Shown here piece by piece: positions 15,900-24,596 of a stretch of 64,000 bases of DNA; the stretch's first letter is position 1; each line of letters starts with the position of its first letter. The notes beneath the pieces were generated by a model. That model saw only the letters and a list, made by a program, of their open reading frames with translations, was not told the origin of the DNA and made no database searches. Source of the stretch: Rhodoplanes tepidamans (lineage in GTDB: Bacteria; Pseudomonadota; Alphaproteobacteria; Rhizobiales; Xanthobacteraceae); contig NZ_JAUSUJ010000021.1 in assembly GCF_030813915.1 (NCBI RefSeq), positions 1 to 64,000 on the forward strand, given 5' to 3'. Both the position numbers and the translations under genes were made by a program.

Positions 15900-17207
15900 T
15901 TGAAACAGCACGACAAGCTTCTGCTCGGTTTCGTACTGGGCGTGGCCTTCGGCCTGATCGGCTATTACTGGCTGCCGGCCAAGGACTACGCGTTCATGAC
16001 CACGTTCAGCGAGGTCATGACGTTCGTGGGCGCGACCTTCCTGCGCCTCATCTTCATGGTGGTGGTGCCGCTGATCCTGTCGGCCCTGATGCTCGGCACG
16101 ATGGAGCTCGGCAAGGGCGCCGGCCTCGGTCAGGTGGCCGGGCGCTCGCTCCTGTTCACGGTGCTGCTCAGCGGCACCTCGGTGATCATCGCGGTCGTCA
16201 TCACCAATGTCCTGAAGCCCGGCGCCGGCCTCGTCTTCGACAAGGTGGCGCTGGCCCAGAACGCCGGCGTGCTGTCGATCCAGAAGAACGCCATGGCGAC
16301 CCAGGCGAAGCCCTGGTACCAGTACTTCGTCGACCTGCTGCCGCAGAACCCGATCGACTCGGCCGCCCGCGCCTTCTCGGGCGAGATCGTCGCCGTGATG
16401 GTGTTCGCGCTGTTCTTCGGCTGGGCGCTCTCCCGCGTCATCCAGTCCGACGACCATCCGACCAAGCAGGTGCTCGAGTCGATCTTCCAGGCCTGCATGA
16501 AGATCATCGGGCTCGCCATGATGATCGCGCCCTACGCGATCTTCGGCATCGTCTTCAACACGGCCTACCGCATGGGCGCCGGCTTCCTCGGCAACGTCGC
16601 CTACTACGCGCTGGTCGTCGTGATCGGCCTCGCGCTGCAGTTCCTGGTCGTCTACAGCCTGTTCATCTGGGGGGTGGCGCGCACCAATCCGCTGCGCTTC
16701 TTCGCCCAGTGCAAGGACGTCTATCTCTACGCCTTCACCACGGCGTCCTCCAACGCGACCCTGCCGGTGGCGATGGCCTGCGGCGAGAAGATCCTGCGGC
16801 TGCCGCCCAAGATCGTCCGCTTCGTCCTCACCATCGGGGCGTCGGCCAACCAGAACGGCTCGGCCCTGTTCGAGGGCGTCACCGTCATCTTCCTGGCGCA
16901 GGTGTTCGGCATCGACCTCACCATCGGCCAGCAGGTCGTGGTGGTGCTGATGTCGATGCTGGCCGGCGTCGGCACGGCCGGCGTGCCGGGCGGCGCGCTG
17001 CCGCTGATCGTCGTGGTGATGGTGCAGGTCGGCATCCCGCCGGAGGGCATCGGCCTCGTCCTCGGCGTCGACCGCTTCCTCGACATGTGCCGCACCACCC
17101 TCAACGTCGCGGGCGACCTCGTGATCGCCAAGCTGGTCACGGCGACGGTCGACGCGAAGACGCTCGCCTCGCTGAACGACGAGCCGACGACCGAGGCGGC
17201 CGCCTGA
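15900..17207 (+). CDS. Dicarboxylate/amino acid:cation symporter (DAACS family)
   Basis: This is a secondary transporter of the inner membrane that imports dicarboxylates or acidic amino acids with H+ or Na+. The 435-aa product has the family motifs in order: TTASSNATLPVAM (serine-rich re-entrant loop), ANQNGSALFEG (cation site), AGVGTAGVPGGALPL and DRFLDMCRTTLNVAGDL (substrate-binding helix 8). The start is probably TTG 15900, six bases after GGGGGGAA, because the frame upstream does not look like transporter. Substrate choice cannot be read from sequence alone. The gene ends before a strong terminator. Confidence 0.92.
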   Translation: MKQHDKLLLGFVLGVAFGLIGYYWLPAKDYAFMTTFSEVMTFVGATFLRLIFMVVVPLILSALMLGTMELGKGAGLGQVAGRSLLFTVLLSGTSVIIAVVITNVLKPGAGLVFDKVALAQNAGVLSIQKNAMATQAKPWYQYFVDLLPQNPIDSAARAFSGEIVAVMVFALFFGWALSRVIQSDDHPTKQVLESIFQACMKIIGLAMMIAPYAIFGIVFNTAYRMGAGFLGNVAYYALVVVIGLALQFLVVYSLFIWGVARTNPLRFFAQCKDVYLYAFTTASSNATLPVAMACGEKILRLPPKIVRFVLTIGASANQNGSALFEGVTVIFLAQVFGIDLTIGQQVVVVLMSMLAGVGTAGVPGGALPLIVVVMVQVGIPPEGIGLVLGVDRFLDMCRTTLNVAGDLVIAKLVTATVDAKTLASLNDEPTTEAAA

Positions 17208-17233
17208 CGGCGCCGCCGCGCCCGATGCGAAAA

Positions 17234-17259
17234 GCCCTCCGGACGCGAGTCCGGAGGGC
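17234..17259 (+). terminator. Intrinsic-type terminator after the symporter gene
   Basis: GCCCTCCGGAC pairs perfectly with GTCCGGAGGGC across a GCGA tetraloop, preceded by GAAAA and followed by GCTTTCGTCG. The flanking A and T tracts make it usable for both convergent genes. Confidence 0.75.
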
Positions 17260-17293
17260 GCTTTCGTCGTCGGAGCTCAGGGCGAGCCCCCGA

Positions 17294-18058
17294 TCACACC
17301 GCCACGGCGGCGTCGCCGTCGGAGACGTCGGTCGAGCGCAGCGGGCGCGGGCGGCGGCGCGGCGTGCAGCCCGGGATGAAGCCGCACACCCGGTCGAAGA
17401 TCCCGGAGAGCTGCTGGCCGCGGCCCAGCGCCCGGTCGAGCGCCGCCATGGTGCGGGCGTGGCCGGGCTCGTCGTCGTCCAGGAAGGTCGACATCACATT
17501 GGCGTAGAGCAGGGCGAGGCCCTGGGCGCGGATGAGGCCGGTCGGGCCGGAGGAGGGGATTTCGGCCCCGGCCAGCATCCACTGCATGGAGGTGACGCCG
17601 AAATTGTTGAGCGCCAGCGCGAGCGCCGGGTTGGTCCGGGCCGACTGCAGGATCGAGCGGATCGCCTCCTTGTAGGGCGACAGCGCCTCGAAGCGCCGCA
17701 TCAGCACGTCGAACAGCCGCTCGCGGGTCGGCTCGTCGCTCATGTCGTCGTGATCGGCGTCGAGGACCTCGCGGTCGATCTCCTTGATGTGGGCGGCCAG
17801 GATCGCGAGCTTGGAGCCGAACTGGCCGCGCAGCTCGGCCAGCGACACGCCGGCGCGGCCGGCGATGTCGCCGAAGCCGATCGTCTCCCACGGCTGCTCG
17901 GCGAGCAGCTCCATGAACGCCTCGATCATCCGGCCGCGGGGCGTGCCGATGCGGCCGGGCTTCTTGCGGGCGCGCTCCTGCCCGGTGGCGCCGCTGCCGG
18001 TGTCCTCGGGGATGTTCTCGTCTCCGCCGCTCGCGGGGGGACCGGGCTTGCGCGCCAT
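17294..18058 (-). CDS. TetR/AcrR-family transcriptional regulator
   Basis: The 254-aa protein has an acidic, low-complexity N-terminal tail of about 35 residues. A TetR DNA-binding domain follows (MIEAFMELLAEQPWETIGF then DIAGRAGVSLAELRGQF, about 43-80) and then an all-helical C-terminal domain with RSILQSARTNPALALALNN. AGAGGAGC precedes ATG 18058. It lies 108 bp downstream of proC on the same strand. The ligand and targets are unknown. Confidence 0.88.
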   Translation of the reverse strand: MARKPGPPASGGDENIPEDTGSGATGQERARKKPGRIGTPRGRMIEAFMELLAEQPWETIGFGDIAGRAGVSLAELRGQFGSKLAILAAHIKEIDREVLDADHDDMSDEPTRERLFDVLMRRFEALSPYKEAIRSILQSARTNPALALALNNFGVTSMQWMLAGAEIPSSGPTGLIRAQGLALLYANVMSTFLDDDEPGHARTMAALDRALGRGQQLSGIFDRVCGFIPGCTPRRRPRPLRSTDVSDGDAAVAV

Positions 18059-18166
18059 GGGCTGCTCCTCTGGCTGAATGAGCTCCCAGTCTATGTAATT
18101 CCCCGCAGGCGAGGGTGCCAGGGCCGTGCTGCGGCGCGGCGTCTCACCCCCGCGCCGTCCGTGGCG

Positions 18167-19042
18167 TCACCCCGCCAGCTCGCGCGAGCGCTTGGTGGCG
18201 GCGGCGATCGCCTTCTCCAGCAGCGGGTCGAGGCCGTCGGCGGCCATCAGGACGTCGAGGGCGGCGGCGGTGGTGCCGCCCGGCGAGGTGACGTTCTTGC
18301 GCAGCGTCGCCGCGTCGAGCGGCGAGCGGTACAGGAGCTCGCCGGCCCCGGCGACGGTCTCGCGGGCGATCTTCCGGGCGAGGTCCGGCGGCAGGCCGGC
18401 CGCCACGCCGGCCCGGGCGAGGCTCTCGGCCAGCAGGAACACATAGGCCGGTCCCGAGCCCGACACCGCCGTCACGGCGTCGATCAGGTCCTCCTCGGCG
18501 ACCCAGTCGACCTTGCCGGTCGCCCCGAGCAGGTTCTGGGCGAGCGTCCGGCCGGCCGCGGTCACGGCGGCGTTGGCGACCGCGACCGTCATGCCGCGGC
18601 CGATCGCGGCCGGCGTGTTGGGCATCGCTCGCACGGCCGCCGTGCCGGGCCCGAACACCTGCGTGAGGAACCCCAGCGTCCGTCCGGCCATGATCGAGAT
18701 CATCACGCCGCCGTGGCCGGCCAGCGGGGCGAGCGGCGGCAGCGCCTCGGGCGCGGTCTGCGGCTTCACGGCCAGCACCACGGCCTCCGGCTTCAGGCCC
18801 GCCGGGTCGGGATTGAGGCGCAGCCCGGCGATCGCCTGGGCGGCGACGTCGGCCGAGGGGTGCGGCTCCAGCACCACGATCTTCCGCGGGTCGAGGCCGA
18901 GACGGAGCCAGCCGTCGAGCAGCGCGCCCCCCATCTTGCCGGCCCCGACCAGCACGATCGGTCCCTTCAGCCCGGCGAGCGGGCCGGCGCCGGCCGCGGC
19001 GGCCCTGGTCTTCGGCTTCGGATCGGATTTCGGCTGGGGCAT
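18167..19042 (-). CDS. proC: Pyrroline-5-carboxylate reductase
   Basis: ProC catalyses the last step of proline synthesis, NAD(P)H-dependent reduction of pyrroline-5-carboxylate. The 291-aa product has an N-terminal Rossmann motif (IVLVGAGKMGGALLDGWL, about 29-46), VVLAVKPQ near 89, RAMPNTPAAIGRG near 137, and the C-terminal dimer domain with AVSGSGPAYVFLLAESLARAG and TSPGGTTAAAL. ATG 19042 follows AAAGGTT. The gene is divergent from mtnP. Confidence 0.96.
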   Translation of the reverse strand: MPQPKSDPKPKTRAAAAGAGPLAGLKGPIVLVGAGKMGGALLDGWLRLGLDPRKIVVLEPHPSADVAAQAIAGLRLNPDPAGLKPEAVVLAVKPQTAPEALPPLAPLAGHGGVMISIMAGRTLGFLTQVFGPGTAAVRAMPNTPAAIGRGMTVAVANAAVTAAGRTLAQNLLGATGKVDWVAEEDLIDAVTAVSGSGPAYVFLLAESLARAGVAAGLPPDLARKIARETVAGAGELLYRSPLDAATLRKNVTSPGGTTAAALDVLMAADGLDPLLEKAIAAATKRSRELAG

Positions 19043-19243
19043 GGCAGAGCAACCTTTCGGACGGCGGCGCCGGGCGGACCGGCGCGCCGGAATCACGTTG
19101 ACCGCCGGCCGGGGCTTCGTCCACAACCCGGTCGCATCGGTCCCGTGCGGCTCGATCGGACACTCCGCGCCGATTGGCAAGAGTCCCGATGGTTCGACCC
19201 GCGGGCGACATGGCGGACACTCACGCAGGACATTGGGGCGAGT

Positions 19244-20119
19244 ATGGCCAAGGCGGTTCTGGGCATCATCGGCGGATCCGGCATTTACGACCTCCCGGGT
19301 CTGGAGAACGTGGTCGAGAAGCGGATCGAGAGCCCGTGGGGCGAGCCCTCCGGCCCGCTGGTCATGGGCGAGGTCGCCGGCCTGCCCATCGTCTTTCTGT
19401 CGCGCCACGGCACGGGCCACCGGATCTCCCCGTCCGACATCAACTACCGGGCGAACATCGACGTCCTCAAGCGCGTCGGCGTCACCGATATCGTCACGCT
19501 GTCGGCCTGCGGCTCGTTCAAGCAGGAGCTGCCGCCCGGGACATTCGTGCTGATCGACCAGTTCGTCGACCGCACCTACAGGCGCGAAAGCTCGTTCTTC
19601 GGCACCGGCTGCGTCGCCCATGTGTCCATGGCGCATCCGATCTCGCCGCGGCTGCGCATCCACATCGCCGAGGCCGCCCGCGCCGAGGACATCGGCGTGG
19701 TGCACGACGGCACCTATGTGTGCATCGAGGGTCCGCAGTTCTCCAGCTACGCGGAGAGCATGACCTACAAGCAGGCGGGCTATTCGGTGATCGGCATGAC
19801 CAACATGCCGGAGGCCAAGCTCGCCCGCGAGGCGGAGATTTGCTACGCCTCGATCGCGATGGTGACCGACTTCGACTGCTGGCACCCCGACCACGACGCC
19901 GTGACGGTGCAGGACATCGTCAAGGTGCTGGTCGAGAACGCCGAGAAGGCGAAGCGCCTGGTGGCGCGTCTCGCCCGCGACTTCCCGCGCGAGCACGAGC
20001 CGTGCCCGATCGGCTCCGACCGCGCCCTCGACAACGCCCTGATCACCGCACCGCAGGCCCGCGACCCGGCGCTCCTGAAGAAGCTCGACGCGGTGGCCGG
20101 GCGGGTGCTGAAGGGCTGA
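19244..20119 (+). CDS. mtnP: S-methyl-5'-thioadenosine phosphorylase
   Basis: MtnP splits methylthioadenosine into adenine and methylthioribose-1-phosphate in the methionine salvage pathway. The 291-aa product has GIIGGSGIYDLPGLENV at the N-terminus, the phosphate-binding SRHGTGHRISPSDINYRAN, and the base and sugar site CIEGPQFSSYAES, then VIGMTNMPEAKLAREAEICY and TDFDCWH. The length is standard. The adenine released can be recovered by Apt, encoded less than 1 kb downstream. Confidence 0.96.
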   Translation: MAKAVLGIIGGSGIYDLPGLENVVEKRIESPWGEPSGPLVMGEVAGLPIVFLSRHGTGHRISPSDINYRANIDVLKRVGVTDIVTLSACGSFKQELPPGTFVLIDQFVDRTYRRESSFFGTGCVAHVSMAHPISPRLRIHIAEAARAEDIGVVHDGTYVCIEGPQFSSYAESMTYKQAGYSVIGMTNMPEAKLAREAEICYASIAMVTDFDCWHPDHDAVTVQDIVKVLVENAEKAKRLVARLARDFPREHEPCPIGSDRALDNALITAPQARDPALLKKLDAVAGRVLKG

Positions 20120-20145
20120 TCGCGCATCGGGACCGCGCTCGCGTG

Positions 20146-20169
20146 CCTCCCCCGCGTGGCGGGGAGAGG
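20146..20169. repeat. Half family C palindrome
   Basis: CCTCCCCCGC-GTGG-CGGGGAGAGG lies between mtnP and trmO. Only the outer palindrome is present. Confidence 0.4.
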
Positions 20170-20205
20170 TCGTCGAAGGCGCGGCGAGAATGAAAGGAAC
20201 GCATC

Positions 20206-20667
20206 ATGGCCATCACGCTCGAGCCCATCGGCATCGTGCGCGGCGGGCGGGCCGAGGCGGTCGACGACGGCTGGGGCAATGTCGAGGCCGACATCGTGCT
20301 CGATCCGGCCCGGCTGAAGCCGGAGGCGACGCTCGGGCTCGCCTCGTTCAGCCACGTGGTCGTCGTCTTCCACATGCACAAGGTCGCCGAGGACAAGGTC
20401 GAGACCGGGGCCCGCCATCCGCGCGAGCGCACCGACTGGCCGCGGCTCGGCATCCTGGCCCAGCCGGCGCGGTCGCGGCCGAACCGCATCGGGGTGACGC
20501 CCGTCAGCCTCGTGTCGGTCGACGGCCTCACCCTGCGGGTGCGCGGCCTCGACGCCATCGACGGCACGCCGGTGCTCGACATCAAGCCCTGGATCCCGGG
20601 CTTCGCCCCGCGCGGCGTGGTCCGCGAGCCGACCTGGGTGCGCGACCTCATGCAGGGGTACTGGTGA
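20206..20667 (+). CDS. trmO: TsaA/TrmO-like tRNA t6A37 methyltransferase
   Basis: The 153-aa protein belongs to the TsaA (UPF0066) family, whose E. coli member TrmO methylates N6-threonylcarbamoyladenosine at tRNA position 37 with SAM. Visible motifs are LEPIGIVRGGRAE at the start, FSHVVVVFHMHKV near 46, ARSRPNRIGVTPVSLVSVDG near 85 and GTPVLDIKPWIPGF near 122. It lacks the extra C-terminal domain of the E. coli protein. AAAGGAACG precedes ATG 20206. Confidence 0.88.
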   Translation: MAITLEPIGIVRGGRAEAVDDGWGNVEADIVLDPARLKPEATLGLASFSHVVVVFHMHKVAEDKVETGARHPRERTDWPRLGILAQPARSRPNRIGVTPVSLVSVDGLTLRVRGLDAIDGTPVLDIKPWIPGFAPRGVVREPTWVRDLMQGYW

Positions 20668-20722
20668 GCCTCCCCGTTCCGGGCCCGCCGCTGTCCGGCA
20701 CCCGGAACGGTGGTCCGGACCC

Positions 20723-20923
20723 TCACATGCTCCACCGGCGCATGAACATGTCCATGTGGCCGCCGAACAGGGCGGCGAAGACGGCGGAGAGGACGAATCC
20801 GATCACCGCCAGGATGATGGCGGCCGGAATTGCCGCGAGGCTGAGCTTGACGAGAAAGAACACCAGCCGGAAAAAGGGAATGCGGAGATCGACGATTACG
20901 ATCTTCTGCGAGGTTTCGTCCAT
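20723..20923 (-). CDS. Small inner-membrane protein, unknown function
   Basis: The 66-aa product reads [20 protein letters not shown], then one long hydrophobic segment (about residues 20-52) and a basic tail ending MRRWSM. GGAGACCCCCC precedes ATG 20923. It lies alone between trmO and apt on the opposite strand. I do not recognise a family, but the start signal, transmembrane pattern and charge bias suggest a real gene. Confidence 0.7.
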   Translation of the reverse strand: MDETSQKIVIVDLRIPFFRLVFFLVKLSLAAIPAAIILAVIGFVLSAVFAALFGGHMDMFMRRWSM

Positions 20924-21027
20924 GGGGGGTCTCCGTTGCGATCGGCGCCATGCTTCGCCACTGCGTGCCGGGGTGCAAGAGTGAGCCGCCCTGCCAATCC
21001 CGTTTCCCACCCCCCTCGGGCCGAACG

Positions 21028-21579
21028 ATGATCACCAGCACTACCGTCGAGAGAGACCTCAAGGCCGCGATCCGGACCATTCCGGATTATCCCAAGCCCG
21101 GCATCCTGTTCCGCGACATCACCACGCTGCTCAGCGACGCCTGGGCGTTCCGCCGCACCGTCGACGAGCTGGTCCAGCCCTGGGCCGGCATGAAGATCGA
21201 CAAGGTGGCGGGCATCGAGGCGCGCGGCTTCATCCTCGGCGGCGCCGTGGCCCATCAGGTCTCGGCCGGCTTCGTGCCGATCCGCAAGAAGGGCAAGCTG
21301 CCGCACAAGCGGGTCAGCATCGCCTACTCGCTCGAATACGGGCTCGACGAGATGGAGATGCACGAGGACGCCGTGGTGGCGGGCGAGCGCGTCATCCTGG
21401 TGGACGACCTGATCGCCACCGGCGGCACCGCGGAGGGAGCCGTGAAGCTCCTGCGCCAGCTCGGCGCCGAGGTCCTGGCCGCGTGCTTCGTCATCGACCT
21501 GCCGGATCTCGGCGGTGCCGACAAGCTGCGCAAGCTCGACGTGCCGGTGCGCACGCTGCTCACCTTCGACGGTCACTGA
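21028..21579 (+). CDS. apt: Adenine phosphoribosyltransferase
   Basis: Apt salvages adenine to AMP using PRPP. The 183-aa product has [19 protein letters not shown] near residue 15, [15 protein letters not shown] near 62 and the PRPP-binding loop [19 protein letters not shown] near 122. The length is normal. ATG 21028 is chosen because the conserved N-terminus starts there; the frame upstream is Pro/Cys-rich and unlike Apt. It probably works with the nearby mtnP in purine salvage. Confidence 0.96.
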   Translation: MITSTTVERDLKAAIRTIPDYPKPGILFRDITTLLSDAWAFRRTVDELVQPWAGMKIDKVAGIEARGFILGGAVAHQVSAGFVPIRKKGKLPHKRVSIAYSLEYGLDEMEMHEDAVVAGERVILVDDLIATGGTAEGAVKLLRQLGAEVLAACFVIDLPDLGGADKLRKLDVPVRTLLTFDGH

Positions 21580-21606
21580 CCGGCGGTTCCGCCCCACCGG
21601 GGCGGT

Positions 21607-22056
21607 TCAGGGCGCCGGCGGCGAAAAGTCCGGCGGCGCCAGCTCGAAGCGGTCGAACAGGAACCCCGGCGCCACCGTGCAGCCGACCAGGGTCCAGGCG
21701 CCGAGGCTCTCGGCGGCCTGCCAGGCGCCGGCCGGCACCACGGCCTGGGGCCGCTCGCCGGCGGCGAGATCGGGGCCGAGCCGGTGCGTGCGGGCGGATT
21801 CGCCGTCCGCCGCGATCTCCAGCCGCAGCGGGCTGCCGGCGTACCAGTGCCACACCTCGGCGGCGTCGACCCGGTGCCAGCGCGAGCGCTCGCCGCGCGC
21901 CAGCAGGAAGTAGATGGCGGTCGACGCCGCGCGTCCCGGCCCGACCTCGACCGGATCGCGAAACGTCTCGCGGAAATGCCCACCCTCGGGGTGGGGCTCG
22001 AGCCCGAGCAGGTCGATCACGTCGGCGGCGGACCGGTCCACGAGCATCCGCTCCAC
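21607..22056 (-). CDS. Cupin-superfamily (DUF985) protein
   Basis: The 149-aa protein shows the cupin_5/DUF985 pattern: LGLEPHPEGGHFRETFRDP near residue 17, AIYFLLARGERSRWHRVDAAEVWHWY (two parts of one motif, residues 47-72), and VPAGAWQAAESLGAWTLVGCTVAPGF near 107. Its function is not established; some relatives are treated as sugar- or nucleotide-binding cupins. The start is GTG 22056 or ATG 22047. It begins 2 bp after gloB, so both are cotranscribed. Confidence 0.85.
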   Translation of the reverse strand: MERMLVDRSAADVIDLLGLEPHPEGGHFRETFRDPVEVGPGRAASTAIYFLLARGERSRWHRVDAAEVWHWYAGSPLRLEIAADGESARTHRLGPDLAAGERPQAVVPAGAWQAAESLGAWTLVGCTVAPGFLFDRFELAPPDFSPPAP

Positions 22057-22058
22057 GA

Positions 22059-22826
22059 TCAGAACCGGTTCTTGCGCTCGCGCACCTCGGCGAAGACCTC
22101 GGCGGCGGGCTTGCCGCTCATCTTCACGGCGGTGGCGACCACGGGAACGTCGGCGCGCAGGAACGGGTTCGCCCGCTTCTCCTCGCCGAGCGACACCGGG
22201 ATCGTCGGCTTGCCGGCCGCGACCTGCTTCTCGGCCTCGGCGGCGCGCGCCTTCAGGGCCGGGTTGTCCGGCTCGATGGTCAGGGCGAACTTGATGTTGG
22301 CGAGCGTATACTCATGCCCGCAGTAGATCCTGGTGTCGTCCGGCAGCGCGCGCAGCTTCAGCAGCGACGCCCACATCACGTCGGGCGTGCACTCGATGAC
22401 GCGGCCGCAGCCGATCGAGAACAGCGTGTCGCCGACGAAGGCGACCTTGTCGGCCGGGAACACGTAGGCGATGTGGCCGGCGGTGTGCCCGGGCGTGTCG
22501 AGCACCTTGGCGGTGAGGGTGCCGACCTTGACGGTATCGCCCTCGACCACGGTCGCGTCGACGGCCGGAATCGGCTGCTTCTCGTGGCGCGGCGCCGTCA
22601 CCTTGCAGCCGTGCCGCTCCTTCAGCTCGACGACGCCGCCGGTGTGATCACCGTGATGATGGGTCACCAGGATGTCGGTGAGGGTCCAGCCGGTCTCCTT
22701 CAGGGCCGCGTCGACGGCCCAGGCCTCCGGCGCGTCGATGGCGGCGGTGGCGCCGGTCGCCGGATCGTGGATCAGCACGCCGTAATTGTCGGACAGGCAC
22801 TTGAAGAGATGCGTTTGCGCGGCCAT
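22059..22826 (-). CDS. gloB: Hydroxyacylglutathione hydrolase (glyoxalase II)
   Basis: GloB hydrolyses S-D-lactoylglutathione to lactate and glutathione, the second step of methylglyoxal detoxification. The 255-aa product has the binuclear metal motif THHHGDHTGG near residue 55, then DTPGHTAGHIAY, AFVGDTLFSIGCGR and the substrate-binding CGHEYTLANIKFA. The C-terminal HAGH_C region (NPFLRADVP) is present. Its length matches the family. It heads a two-gene unit with the cupin. Confidence 0.96.
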   Translation of the reverse strand: MAAQTHLFKCLSDNYGVLIHDPATGATAAIDAPEAWAVDAALKETGWTLTDILVTHHHGDHTGGVVELKERHGCKVTAPRHEKQPIPAVDATVVEGDTVKVGTLTAKVLDTPGHTAGHIAYVFPADKVAFVGDTLFSIGCGRVIECTPDVMWASLLKLRALPDDTRIYCGHEYTLANIKFALTIEPDNPALKARAAEAEKQVAAGKPTIPVSLGEEKRANPFLRADVPVVATAVKMSGKPAAEVFAEVRERKNRF

Positions 22827-22994
22827 GGGGTCCCGTTCGTGCGGTTGGCTCGTCCCTGCACCTAGGATGAACCGGACGATTGCGCAACGGCAACAGGGTC
22901 GCGGGCGTACGGCTCGGTGCGGCGACGGACTGTCGACGGGCCGATCCCGGCGCCACGGGCCGCTCGGCCGTCCCCGCCCTCCCGCGCCGGTAAG

Positions 22995-24596
22995 CTAGGC
23001 CGCCGCGCGATCGAAGCGCGCCGCGAGCAGGCTTCGCGTATGCGGATGCCGTCCGTCGCCGTCGAGATCGGCGGCGGCGCAGCGGTCGACGATACGCCCG
23101 CCGTGCACGACGACGACCTCGTCGGCGATCCACCGCACCACCTCGGGATCGTGGCCGACGAACAGCATGGCGAACCGGTGCCGGTGCTGCAGCTCCTTCA
23201 GCAGCACCAGAATCTGCATCTGGACGGTGGCGTCGAGCGCCGACACCGCCTCGTCGCAGACCAGGATCTGCGGGTCGCACAGGAGCGCGCGGGCGATGCA
23301 GACCCGCTGGCGCTGCCCGCCCGAGAGCTGGTGCGGATAGCGGTCGAGCACGGCCGGATCGAGACCGACCGCGGCGAGCGCCTCGGCCGATTTCTCGCGC
23401 GCCGCCGTCCGACCGACACCGGAGAGGCGGAGCGGCTCGCCGGCGAGCTGCGCGATGGTGAGGCGCGGATTGAGGGCGCCGGCCGGGTTCTGGAAGACGA
23501 GCTGGCAGGCCCGGCGCCGCGCCGGCGGAATCGTCGGGCGCTCGGGCGTCAGGGTGCAGCCGGGCAGCCGGATGCGCCCCGCGGCCGGCCGGCGCAGGCC
23601 GGCGATCGCCGCGGCGAGCGTGCTCTTGCCGGAGCCGGACTCGCCGAGCACCCCGAGCGTGCGGCCGCGCGCCAGCGTGAAGCTCGCGCCCGCGAGCGCC
23701 CGCACCGGCGCAGCGAAGAGGCCGCGGCCGGGATAGTCGACAGCGAGATTCTCGACCGCCAGGAGCGGCGCGTCCTCGTCCCCGATCGCCGGCGCGGCCG
23801 GAGGAGGGGACAGCAGCCGGCGGCGCGCCGACACCAGCCGCTCGGTGTAGGGGAGCCGCGGCGACGAGAGCACCCGGGCGACCGGCCCGGTCTCGACGAT
23901 CTCGCCGGCCCGCATCACCGCGATGTCGTCGGCCAGCCGGTGAGCCAGGGCGAGGTCGTGGGTGATGAACAGCATCGCCATCCCGCGATGCTCCTGCAGG
24001 CGGGCGAGGAGGCGGGCCACCTCGGCCTGCACGCTGGTGTCGAGCGCACTGGTCGGCTCGTCGGCGATCAGCAGGTCGGGGGCGCCGGCGAGCGCCATCG
24101 CGATCATCACCCGCTGCTGCTGGCCGCCCGACAGCTCGTGCGGGTAGCGGCGTGCGAAGGCGGGGTCGGCCAGCTCCACCTCGCGCAGCAGTGCGAGCGT
24201 CCGGTCGCGACGGGCGGTGCCGCGCGGCACGCCGGCGCGCTGCAGCGACTCGCCGATCTGGACCCCGACCCGCATGAACGGGTTGAGGCACGCCATCGGA
24301 TCCTGGAATACGATCGCGATGCGGCGGCCGCGCAGCGAGCGCATCGCCGGCTCGTCGCCGAGCGGGAGCGCCCGGCCGTCGAAGCGCGCGCGGGTGCCGG
24401 AACCGACCGTTAGTCCGGGTGGCAGCAGGCCGAGGGTGGCGAGCGCCGTCAGCGACTTGCCGGAGCCGGACTCGCCGACCAGCGCGAGCGTGCGGCCGCG
24501 CCCGACCGTGAACGACACGCCGCGCACCAGCGGGCCGTGCGGCGCCTCGACCGACAGGGCTTCGACGGAGAGGAGCGGCTCGGTCGGCTCGATCAT
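22995..24596 (-). CDS. Opp/Dpp-type ABC transporter ATPase with two fused ATPase domains
   Basis: The 533-aa protein joins the DppD- and DppF-like ATPases of a peptide/nickel/opine-type importer. Domain one has Walker A GESGSGKS near residue 39, signature LSGGQQQRV and Walker B LLIADEPTSALD. Domain two, from about 275, has GESGSGKST, LSGGQRQRV and ILVCDEAVSALD. Both sites look intact. Its ATG overlaps the stop of the upstream permease (ATGA). It is the last gene of the operon phnA - hydrolase - binding protein - two permeases - ATPase. Confidence 0.95.
   Translation of the reverse strand: MIEPTEPLLSVEALSVEAPHGPLVRGVSFTVGRGRTLALVGESGSGKSLTALATLGLLPPGLTVGSGTRARFDGRALPLGDEPAMRSLRGRRIAIVFQDPMACLNPFMRVGVQIGESLQRAGVPRGTARRDRTLALLREVELADPAFARRYPHELSGGQQQRVMIAMALAGAPDLLIADEPTSALDTSVQAEVARLLARLQEHRGMAMLFITHDLALAHRLADDIAVMRAGEIVETGPVARVLSSPRLPYTERLVSARRRLLSPPPAAPAIGDEDAPLLAVENLAVDYPGRGLFAAPVRALAGASFTLARGRTLGVLGESGSGKSTLAAAIAGLRRPAAGRIRLPGCTLTPERPTIPPARRRACQLVFQNPAGALNPRLTIAQLAGEPLRLSGVGRTAAREKSAEALAAVGLDPAVLDRYPHQLSGGQRQRVCIARALLCDPQILVCDEAVSALDATVQMQILVLLKELQHRHRFAMLFVGHDPEVVRWIADEVVVVHGGRIVDRCAAADLDGDGRHPHTRSLLAARFDRAAA

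Noticed and set aside
15440-20119. A single 1559-codon open frame running through the symporter, tetR and proC regions into mtnP
   Set aside because: Only the last 291 codons match a protein family (MtnP). The rest is out-of-frame or antisense sequence of other clear genes.
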